From: Datisca glomerata
Taxonomy: Eukaryota > Streptophyta > Magnoliopsida > Cucurbitales > Datiscaceae
Assembly: GCA_003255025.1 (NCBI GenBank)
Contig: QANY01002308.1
Coordinates: forward strand, 62,001 to 126,000
Direction: 5' to 3'
DNA length: 64,000 nt
The position numbers and the translations under genes are program-made. Shown here piece by piece: positions 44,407 through 56,400 of the stretch. Position 1 is the stretch's first letter, and each line of letters starts with the position of its first letter. Under the pieces are notes generated by a model, which was given only the letters and a program-made list of their open reading frames with translations, did not search any database and was not told where the DNA came from.

Positions 44407-47400
44407 ATGGAGGAGGATGAGGGAGTTGTTGGGAAGAAGATTGCTATAGGTGTTTGCGTGATGGAAAAGAAGGTAAAATGCGGCTTGAAGGTTGTCTTCT
44501 TTTCTGCTTAATAGCTTAGTGCACAATCCAAAACAGAGCAGAGTTAATGAATTGCAGAATGTAGCATTGATAAATATATGTTTGAACTTAGCTGATCAGT
44601 TTTGCACTTATAGGTGTTATCATCGCCAATGAGACATATATTGGATCGAGTAAAGGCTTTTGGTGAATTTGAGGTAGATGAATTTATTATCCTTCGATAA
44701 ATTATTCTCGTTTGCCATTATATGGTCGCAGATAGTTTCGTTTTGCATGTAAATCATAAGTGAAGAGAGATTCAAATCCTCGTCATATTGCTAATTAACT
44801 GTACAAGTATCATTACTGTTACCATCATTGTTAATGCTGTATAGCTGTTGTTATTATGACTTTTTTAGGTGGTTTTTCCCACTTCTCATACATAAGGCAT
44901 ATTAGTATAGTCTAAATGTAAGCGGCTTCTTACAATGTCAGTTTTTTTCTCATTTATGTCTTCTCGCGTGCAACTTATTCTAGATCATACTTTTTGGGGA
45001 CAAGGTCATTCTTGAACATCCAGTAGAGAGGTACATTATCTTGATCTTGAGTACTTTTTATTTGGTTGAATTTTATGCATAATTTTGTGACTCTTTGTTT
45101 TGAATTTCTTGGTAAATGCATTAAACAAAGAGGTTTTAATAATTGCAAACGAGATAATATGTTACTCAGACAAATAGTTTGTTGGTTGGCTGATTGTGCC
45201 TTTATTCCTGGCATTTGGAGGAAAATTTTAGACTACATAAAATATGGAGATCTTTTTGGGTGTTTGTTCACATATCGCCTTGTGAGTCGATCAAAAAAAT
45301 GGATCCCAATAAAAAAAGAACATAGAAGAATTAATTTTTATGCAAATATTCATTAGGATTGAAAAAGTTGACTTCATGAAACAGGAAAAGAAGGTGAATA
45401 AAATAATATTTACAAGAGAAAAATATCATATTAGGGACTTTATATTATTTTATGGTTAATATCATCAGCATTAACTGTGATAATTGTTCAAAAATAACAT
45501 TTAGAAAGAAAGAGTACTTTTGATTCATTTTCTATTTTATCAAAATCGACTTCAGTATCAACAGTCAAGAAGCATCAGAAGTCCTGTTACCAGATTTCCA
45601 CTTTTTGAACTGGTAGGTTTAGAGGAAAGGACTGCATGATCCATTAGGGTGTGCATGAGCAAGTTGGAATACTTATAGTGACAATCTTCATTACTCGTGA
45701 ACTTGGTGAATGGATAATTGCTGCAGTTTTATTACTTATTTTGTTGACAGTATTTACTTGTCTCAGCTGGCCGAAATGCGATTGCTTGATTGCCTTTTAT
45801 TCAAGTGGCTATCCTCTTGACAAGGTTGAGGCGTATGCTGCTCTAAACAAGTAAGCTCATTCTTATGCTCTAAACAAGTAAGCTCGTTCTTATATTCGTA
45901 CTGATTATGTTAGGCAACGATCTAAGATCTGCTAGTTGTATCTTTATTGATAAAGCAAATTGCAATATTTCCCCAAATGCATCGGGATTCTCAGATTGAC
46001 TACTTCAGACTTCACTTATATGCTCTTTAACTAAAAACTTATGTTTTATCTTGTCAAAGAGAATGGCAGCTTATGTTGATAGATGAAAAGTTCTCATTCT
46101 ATCCATATTCTCTGATCCAGACCCTTTTTAGTCAATGAGCTGGAACCCCAACACCTTCTTCATGACCGGAGGAAGGTATATGAGGTATGACTCCCATCTA
46201 GTTGTTTGGCTTCAGTTCCTTTGTTCAACTCTGTATCCTTAAAAGAAGTATAAATCATGAGACCCGCTAATTATAAAGCACTTAGTGCAGCATAACTATC
46301 TGAACTCTTTTGATGTCATCTTCAAAATGAGCCCACCAATTTATTGTTAGAAAATAATTTGCAAAAGTTTCAAGGAGGAGTGAGTTGGTGTTTCTCCTGC
46401 TTGGACTATGCCATTAGTTTGTTTGTTACTGAAATACTCTTTTTGTAGAAAATCTTGAATAAGTTTCTACATTTTGAATAGTATGTACAAGGTAATTATA
46501 TAGAGAATGAAGGAAATCATTTCCTCAAATCAAGCAACTAAATATCCCACTAATCTAGTAATCTAAATATAGACAAAAGCTAATAATCAGTAATATTAAA
46601 AAAAGGAAACTAAATTACTCTATTCTAGGAAACTAGATAAATAAAATTTAAGCAATTGATTTCAAGATTCAGGTATTTCCACACTCCCCCTCAAGCTAGG
46701 TTGTAGATGTTGAGTAAACCTAGCTTGGAATGTCTTCCGTGGCAAAGCTTTTGTCAGAATGTCTGCTGTCTGCTGACTGGTCGGGATGTACAGAAGTGAT
46801 ATGGTGTTGTTTTCAATCTTCTCTTTGATAAAGTGTCAATCCATTTCCACACATGCTTTGTTCTATCATGGTGCACTGGATTTTTAGCTATGCTGATTGC
46901 TGATTGATTGTCACAAAACATCTTCATAGATCCCGAGATAGGAACTCCTAGTTCACCAAACATTCTTTTCAACCAAATTCCCTCACAAATACCATTTGCA
47001 AGGGCTCTGAATTGCTTCAGCGCTGCTGCGAGATACTACTGATTGTTTTTACTTCTCCAATTAACTAAATTACCCCAAACATAAGTGCAATAACCTGAGG
47101 TTGATCGCCTATCAGTTACAAAACCTGCCCAATCTGCATCAGTGAGTATTTGGACTTCCTTGTTTGCTAACTTCTGGAAGAACAATCCTTGTCCCGGTGT
47201 CATTTTCGAATACCTCAGAATTCTATATAATGCATCCATGTGTTCTTCTGTTGGGTTGTTCATGAATAGACTTACCATGCTTATAGCAAAGCTAATGTCT
47301 GGTCTAGTATGAGATAGATATATAAGTTTTCCAACTAGTCTTTGATATCTCCCTTTGTCTATAGGTGTACTACTGTCTTTGCCACCCAATTTTATAGTAG

Positions 47401-50400
47401 AGTCCATAGGAGTGTCAGCTGGTTTACATCCAAGCATCTCTTTCAAGAGATCCAGTACATACTTTCGTTGAGAAACTGAGATTCCTCTCTTAGATCGAGC
47501 CACTTCCATGCCGAGGAAGTACTTTAGATTGGCCAAATCATCTCAAATTCTTTAGCTAGAATGCTTTTGAATTTTGGAATTTCTTCATCATGATCTCCAG
47601 TTAGAATAATATCATCGACATACACAATGAGTATTGATTTCTTTCCTGAAGGTGAATGTTTGACAAACATAGTATGGTCTGTTTGGCACTGATCATACCC
47701 AACCTTCTTTACAGCCTTGGTAAACTTGTCAAACCACGCTCTTGGTGACTGTTTGAGTCTGTATAAAGACTTCTTGAGTTACAGACTTTGCTGTGATTAG
47801 CTAGAGTATCAAAACCAGGAGGAATTTCCATTTACACTTCCTCTTCAAGATCACCATTAAGGAACGCATTCTTCACATCCAGCTGATAGAGAGGCCAATC
47901 AAGGTTGGAAGCAAGTGAGAGCAGAACCCGAACAGTATTAAGTTTGGCTACAGGAGCAAAAGTTTGTTGGTAGTCATTTCCATAGGATTGCGTGAACCTT
48001 TTAGCCACCAGACGAGCCTTAAATCTTTTGATACTTCCATCTGAATTATGTTTGATAGTGAAAATCCTCTTGCAACCTACATGGTGTTTTCCCAGTGGTA
48101 GATCAGACATCACCCAAGTCCCATTCTTTTCTAGAGCTCGAATTTCTTCCAGAACAGCTTCCTTCCATTTAGGTGTGCTAAGAGCTTCATGTATTGATCT
48201 TGGAATCTGTGTTCTGTCAAGGGTACTGACAAAGACACGGTGACTTTGTGACAATCTTCCATATGAGATAAAATCATAAATTGGATGGTTAGTGCAAGAT
48301 CAAGTGCCTTTTCTCAAAGCAATAGGTCTATCAAGATCTTCATCAGGTATATCATTGAGAGCAGATTCATGACTAGTATTACCTAGCGAATTTTGTGATT
48401 CTAGACCCTGGTCAGACTCATGATCGTGATCAGTTGGCTGTAATTCTTTATCTTCTCTTGTTTTGTCCCGCCTAGTATAAACACATAACTCACTAGTTTC
48501 TGTAGGATGTGTGTGAATTGAACGCTGAGGATTTTGGTTGTTAGGCTCGGAATAGATATCAGGGCTTGAGTTTAGGCTAGGATTTTGATCAGTATCGGTT
48601 TGGGGTGGTTGAGGTGACTCGGTAGGAGATGTATCTTCAGTGTAGGTTGTTTTTAAGGCATCAATGTTCCAAAGCTGATATTCTTGAGTGAAATTCTCCC
48701 CCTGAATATCAGTTTTGGATTAGAAGGGTTGATGTTCAAAGTATGTGACGTCCATGGAATTGTAGAATTTTCGAGTGATTGGGGAATAACATTTATACCC
48801 TTTCTGATTTGAAGAGTATCCTACAAATATACATTTGAGAGTCTTAGGGTCAAGTTAACTCCGGTATCGACTATGGATACGAATGTAGAACAACCAAATA
48901 CTTTGAAAGGAAGAGTGGACAATCGGGTAGTAGGAAAACATTGAAGAAACAATTGGTAAGGTGTCTGAAATTTTAAGACTCGAGATGGCATTCTGTTAAT
49001 CAAATAAGTAGCCGTTAAAACAGCCTCTCCCCAGAAAAATTTCGGAACATGTGTGGTGAACATGAGAGAACGAGCAACTTCTAGAATATGTCTATTTTTT
49101 CTTTCTGCCACCCCATTTTGCTGAGGTGTGTCGACACAAGAACTTTGATGAACAATGCCTTGACTGTTAAGATAGTCTCCCAAAGATGTCTCAAAATACT
49201 TTTTTGCATTGTCAGTTTTCAACACTTGTAATTTCGTTTGGAATTGAGTTTGAATCATAGTGTTAAAGTTTCTAAAAATTTGGCCGACTTTAGATTTTTC
49301 TTTCCTGAGAAATAACCACGTAATTCTGGTGTGATCATCTACAAAAGGTACAAACCATCTAGTACCAGTGATATTTTTTATTCTAGATGGCCCCACACAT
49401 CACTATGGATCATTGAGAAAGGATGAGATGCTTTGTAAGGTTAAAAGTAGTAAGAATTACGAACATGCTTTGAAAATTGACACACCTCACATTGAAATAA
49501 TTTTTTAGAAAATTCATAAACAAAGATGGAAACAGCTTTTGAAGATATATGAAATTAGGATGGCCTAGACGATAGTGTCATAACATGACAACACTATCCT
49601 TATTAGAAACAGGATCTTAAGTTTTATTATATTGACTTGTAGACTCAACACATACTGTCTTGTGAGTTTGTCTTCTAGGCGGTACATCTTCCTTGAGTAG
49701 ATAAAGACCCGAGCACATCCTAGCACTGCCAATCGTCCTCCCCGAATCCATAACCTGAAATTCACACAGATTTAAGAAAAAATTAGCAACAAAATCAAAT
49801 CCTTGAGTGAATTTGCTTACTGATAGAAGATTGCAGTCCAGATTAGGAACATGGAGACCCGAATTTAAAGTTATGTTCTTTGAAATAATGATAGAACCTG
49901 TTCCAACCACTTTAGAAATTGACCCATAAGCTATTTTTGCATGAATATTTTCTTGACATGGGTTGTATATCTGGAAAAGAGAGGCGTCTCTTGTCATATG
50001 ATCAGAAGCACCAGAATCCACTATCCATGTACTTTTGTCTGACTTAACAGTGAGAGCACTCAAACAATTAACTTTGTGTGCCAAAGATCCTGTTCCAATG
50101 GTATTCTGAGTAGATGTTTGTTGTGAGAACATCTTTAGATGTGTTTCAAGTTGTTCCTTGGTGAAGGAACTGGATTCTGTGGAGGTAGAAGTTCCTTCTT
50201 CAGTAGCCACATGGTTTCCACGAAATTCTTTGTCAGAGGCAGGTCTTGAAGGTTTCCAATCTGCAGGTTTACCATGGATTTTCCAGCAAGTCTCTCGGGT
50301 GTGGCCTGGTTTTCGGCAGTGGTCACACCGTGGTCTTCCTTTCTTTGGCCAATTGTCATAGCTTGAGTTTTGCACCCCTCGGGCTGCTAGAGCTGATGAG

Positions 50401-53400
50401 TTATCTGAGTTAGGGAGGATGGTTGACTCTCCCAATATTACTTTCTTCCTGCTCTCTTCTCTACGCACCTCGGAGAAGACTTCTCAGATGTTTGGCAAAG
50501 GTTTCGTCCCTAGTATTCTTCCTCGGACCTCATCTAAATTCTTAATAAGTCCCAACAGGAACTTATAAATCCTTTTCCTCTCCATAAATTCTTTGAACTT
50601 CTTCGTGTCAGCTGGGCAGTCCCATTTTTTATCTTCAAGTATGTCTAGTTGCTGCCATTGCCGAGTGAGAGTATTGTAGAATTGTGTGAGTGACATATCT
50701 CCGTGACGGAGATCGTGAAGAGTGGTTTCTATCTCAAATATTGCTGAAGTATTTTCTTTGCTTGAATATAATTCTTTTGCAGCATCCCATATCTCGTGAG
50801 CCATGCTATAGAGCAAGAAATTTCCCCAATTTCATTGGTCATGGAATTGACCAACCAGGACATGACGATATTGTTTTGTGTTGTCTAGAGTCTGAATTTG
50901 GAATCTCCTTCCTCTGGAACATTGATTTCGCCAGTGAGGTATTCATCCTTCCCTTTTTCGTAGATATACATCATGACGGACTGTGACCATTGAAAGTAAT
51001 TATTCCCATTCAATTTGTGTCCAGTAATGGGAAGTGGAGAGCTATCTGTGACGCCATGAGTACTCGAAGAACCCGAAGTAACTTCGGATAAAGAGGAGCC
51101 TTTTTTGTGGACATGGTGAATTTCTGGTCACCGAAAAAATGCTACAGAGTTGAATTTAAGGCTTTGTTACCATGTAGAAAATCTTGAATAATTTTCTATA
51201 TTTTGAATAGTATGTACAAGGTAATTATATAGAGGATGGAGAAAATCATTTCCTCAAATCAAGCAGCTAAATATCCCACTAATCTAGTAATCTAAATATA
51301 GGCAAAAGCTAATAATCAGTAATATTAAAAAAAGGAAACTAAATTACTCAATTCTAGGAAACTAGATAAACAAAATTTAAACAACTGATTTCAAGAAATC
51401 AGGCACAAGATCACGTATTTCCACACTTTTAAACCAAGTTGTGTAGATCGATAAAAAAACAAGCTGTATAATGTTGGAATGTTGTCCCACATCGCCTAGA
51501 CTTACCCATTCTGTGCTAGTTATAAAGTTCTAGTACCCCTCTCCTTAACACCTAGGTTTTAAGGAGTGATCGGATTAGGTTTTTCAACTTGGTATAAGAG
51601 TTTGGTTGGGCCTTTGTTTGTGCCGCTTTAGTTCGGTTCTTTGTCCGCTTAGTTCGGATTGTTTGGTATGCTGCTTAGTTCGGCTACCGTGTTGTGGTCC
51701 AGGAGGGTGTGTTGGAATGTTGTCCCACATCGCCTGGACTTGCCCATTCTGTGCTAGTTATAAAGTTCTAGTACATCTCTCCTTAACACCTAGGTTTTGA
51801 GTAATCGGGCTAGCTTTTCAACTTATAACTCACTTCCATTCTTTTTTGATTGGATTTTCTTCATGTTTCCTCGGTTGAATGAAATATCATGGGTCTGACA
51901 TGTTTTGTTGTTGTGACTTGAAAACAGAGAAGAAAAATAAAATTCTCTGATAAATTTTATTGAGTACGATTAACCCTAATATATACAGGTTTTACTACCT
52001 AAAATATAGGCCTAAGAATCTGGAAAAATAATTGCTACAAATCTGGAAAGAATAAACAAAAAAATAAATCCCTACACTAACTCCTAAAAAACTGGAACAC
52101 CATAACAAACAAGATATTGCTGTTAACACTCCCCTTCAAGTTGGCGAATAAATGTTTGTCATTCCCAGCTTGTCTACTAGCACTTCAAAGCTCGGTTTAG
52201 GCAGCCCTTTTGTTAGCACATCTGCTACTTGCTGTTTTGTACGCACATTGGTCATGCAAATTACACCCTCTTCTATCTTCTCCTTGATAAAGTGTCTATC
52301 TACTTCAATGTGTTTTGTTCGATTATGATGTACTAGATTGTGCGCAATGCTTATTGCGGCTTTATTGTCACAATATAACTTCATAGGATACATACTAGGC
52401 ACTTTTAATTCTTCCATTAGTCTCTTTAACCATATTAGTTCGCAAGTCCCTTGTGCAAGAGCTCTAAATTCTGTCTCGCTGCTTCGGGCCACAACTAATT
52501 GTTTCTTGCTTCTCCAAGTAACTATGTTTCCCCAAACCTTTGTACAATAACTAGACGTGGACCTTTTGTCCTCAACAGAACCTGCCCAATCTGCATCTGT
52601 AAAAGCCTCCACATTTCTAATCTCATTTTTCTCAAAGAACAAGCCTTTACCAGGTGTAATTTTTAAATACCTCAAGATTCGATAAACTGCTTCAAGATGT
52701 TCTTCAAATGGAGAGTGCATGTACTGGCTCACTACACTAACTGCGAATGCAATATCGGGTCTCGTGTGAGACAGATATATCAGTCTGCCCACCAGTCGCT
52801 CATATCTCCCCCTATCCACTGGAATTCTATCATCTGCTCTTCCAAACTTCATGCTCAGACTCATGCTTCTTTTAACAAGTCTAATGTGTATTTCCTTTGG
52901 GAAATTAGAATACCTCTCTTGCTTCTTGCCACTTCCATCCCTAAGAAATATCTGAGTTGTCCGAGTCTTTGATTTTGAATTCCCTTCCAAGGACCTTCTT
53001 CAACCGCTCCATTTATTCTGTATCATCTCCGCTTAATATGATGTCATCTACATACACTATCGAGATGGTCTTTTTTCCATTTTGAGCGTGTTTGAAAAAA
53101 AGAGTATAATCTGTTTAGCCTTGATTGTACCCTTGTCTTTTTACTGATTTTGCAAAACGATCAAACCAAGTCCTTGGCGATTGCTTTTAGCCGTAGAGGG
53201 ATTTTTGCAACTTACACACTTTCCTATCACCATTTGCTCCTTCAAAACCAAGGGCAAATCCATATATACTTCCTCTTCAAGCTTTCCATTAAGGAAAACA
53301 TTATTGACATCCATCTGATGTAGAGGCTAGTCAACATTTGCTGCTAGAGATAGTAACACCATTACAGTATTTAACTTTGCAACTGGAGCAAACGTATCGG

Positions 53401-56400
53401 TGTAATCTACCCCAAAAGTCTGTGTAAACCCTTTTGCAACCAGTCAGGCCTTGTACCTTTCTATTGCACCATCTAAGTTATACTTTATGGTAAACACCCA
53501 TTTGCATCCTACAGAACTCTTCCTTCTTGGTAACTCCACAACATCCCGAGTTCCATTCATTTTTAAGGCTTTCATTTCTTCAAGTGCAGCAGCCTTCCAT
53601 TCTGGTCTTTCAAGAGCTTCTTGAATATTTTTTTGGAACTTCATTCTTTTCAATTTTTTTCCATCAAAGCTCTAAATGCTGGTGACAATCGGCTGTAATA
53701 TAAATAGTTAGACAAAGGGTGTTGTGTAGATGCTCTTACACCTTTTCTGAGAGCTATTGGAATGTCCAAGTCTATAGGCTTAGTGTCTACTGATGGCAGG
53801 CTTGAAGTATCAACAATATCAGCTGTTTCAATTTCAGATTGAGTATTTACCAGTGGATTGGACTCTTGGCAACGTGGCTGGTGCGTGAAGGGCTGTACTT
53901 CTTGAGACTGTTTGTTTCTTCGGGAATAAAACATGAAATTCTGTTTGTTGTTGACTAGGCCTTTGTGAATCTCCCCTTGTTTCTAAATCAATTTCTGTTG
54001 GTGACATAACAGGAGAATTTGTGTTTGGTGGTGGTTCTTGTAGGGTGGAAATAACTGGAAGAGGAATAGAGAAATCCCAAAGCCTATCTTCGCCTAATGT
54101 CTCCCCCTGAAGATTGGGATTTGGGTAGAAAGGTTGTTCTTCACAAAAAGAGACGTCTAAGGAAACAAACAATTTTTTAGTGGCTGGATAGTGCACTTAT
54201 ACCCCTTCTGATTTGTAGAATACCCTACAAAAATGCACTTTATGGCTCTAGGAACTAATTTCCCTTGATTCTGGCTGATATTGTGGACAAATTAAGTGCA
54301 CCCCAAAGGTTTTGAGAGGCAAGGAAGTGATCAACCGAGTTTGTAGATAGGACTCGAGTAAGATGTTTAAAGGTGTTTTGAATTGAAGAACTCTAGACGG
54401 AAGTCTATTTATCAAGCAAGATGCAGTTAGAATAGCCTCACCCCAAAAATGTTTAGGAACATGAGAAAGTTTTCATGATAGCACGAGCAACTTCCAACAG
54501 ATGGCGATTTTTGCGTTCCTCAATACCATTTTGTTGATGGGTTTTGACACAAGAACTTTGATGGAAAATCCCATTTTCATTGAGATAGTTACCAAGAATT
54601 GAATTAAAATATTCACGGCCATTATTATTCTGAAAACTTGTATTTGTGCATGAAATTGGGTTTGTACCATTTTATGGAATCGTTGAAAATTTGAGGCAGC
54701 ATCAGATTTTTCTTTTAAAATGTAAAACCAACACGCCCGTGAGTGATCGTCAATAAAAGTTATGAACCATCTGGTTCCTGAAATGTTATTAACTTTTGAA
54801 GGACCCCAAATATCATTATGGATCAATGAAAACGGTTTAGATGACTTGTATGGCTGACTTGGATAAGGGACACGAGTGTGTTTGGCAAACATACAGATTT
54901 CACAGCAGAATGAATTAACATCTTTATTCTTAAACAGAGAAAGAAACAATGTTCTTAAATAAGAAAAACTAGGATGACCTAGCCTATAATGCCATAACAT
55001 AATTTCACTAGAGACATAGAGAGATTCACTACTTAAAGCCAAAGGATCTTCATGTTTATTCACTTGTTGGTCGTCTTAAAGGTAGTACAGACCTTCATGC
55101 TCCTTAGCATTGCCAATTGCCCTCTCCGAAAGCAAATCCTGAAACTCACAATATGAAGGATAGAACATAGCCACACAATTCAAATCTTTTGTCAATTTGC
55201 TAATAGACACTAGATTACATGTTAAATTTGGAACTTGAAGTACAGACTTTAGTGTCATATTAGAAACTTTAATAGAGCCTTTTCCAGCAACAGATGATAG
55301 AGATCCATCAGCTATACGAATTTTCAAATTTCCAGGGCATGGAGTGTATGTAGAAAACCACTTATGACATCCAGTCATATGATCAAAAGCCCCTGAGTCT
55401 ATGCTCCAAGGACCATTAACATCAGATTTTGCACTTAGAGCAGAGAGATAATTACCTTTCTATGCTATAGAGCAGTTTGAGACATAATTTAGAATACTTG
55501 ACTGAGATGCTTGGGATTGAGAGAGAAGGGCTTGTAGTTGTTCAAGTTGTCCCTTGCTAAAAATTGATCCTTTTGGTTTGTCTTCCTCTGAAATAGCTTG
55601 AAAAGCTTTGCTTTGTTCACCTGGTTTGCGTGGCTTCCAATTTGCTGGTTTTCTATGTATTTTCCAGCATGTCTCTTTAGTATGATACGGGCGTTGACAA
55701 TGATCACACCAAGCTCGGTCATTCTTCCGATTTCCACGTTCTCCATAACCAGTAGACTCATACTTTCTAGAGACAAGAGCAGAATTTTGGGATAAATTAT
55801 CTGAGACAGATTCTTTAGCTCCTCCTAGCATGACTTGTTTTCGACTTTCTTCCCTTCTCACTTCTGCAAAGGTCTCTCTAATATTTGGAAAAGGTTTAGT
55901 TCCAAGTACCCGACCTCGAACTTCATCTAACTCTTTGTTTAATCCATGAAGAAAGTCAAATACCCTTTCTTTTTCAACCATTTGCTTATATTTCACTGTC
56001 CTCCGCACAATGCCAATCTGTATCACAAAACATATCCATCTCCTGCCACAACTCTGTCAACGTATTAAAATATTATGTTACTGAAATGTTACCTTGTTTT
56101 GTGTTTCTTAGGGCAGGTTTGATCTCAAAGAACTGGGCCGAGTTTTCCAAATCTGAGTACATTTCTTGGACCATATCCCATATCTCTTTCTTTGTTTTGT
56201 AGAATAAATAGATTCGGCCAATCTTAGGTTCCATGGAATTAACTAACCATGCCATAACCATAGAATATTCTGCTTCCCAAGTCGCATAGCCTGCTTCTCC
56301 TTCCTTTGGAGCCTTTGTTGTACTTGTCAGGTAACCAAGTCTATCTTTACCTCGAATCACCAGCAGAACCGATTGAGACCATTCTAGAAAATTTTCGCCA

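Larger units (their letters stand above)
46444..51425 (-). mobile_element. Ty1-copia element A in PPIP5K intron 5
   Basis: 4,982 bp. LTRs at 46444-46683 and 51173-51425 start TGTAGAAAATCTTGAATAA and end TTTCCACA. The perfect TSD CTTTT lies at 46439-46443 and 51426-51430. The polypurine tract (minus-strand AGCTTGAGGGGGAGTG) adjoins the left LTR. Gag, protease, integrase, RT and RNase H are present in copia order on the minus strand, with a handful of frameshifts and stops. LTRs are very similar by eye, so the insertion is comparatively young. Confidence 0.93.

Noticed and set aside
50690..50986. Plus-strand 98-residue frame within copia A gag
   Set aside because: Complement of the gag coding strand, which carries the recognised motifs.
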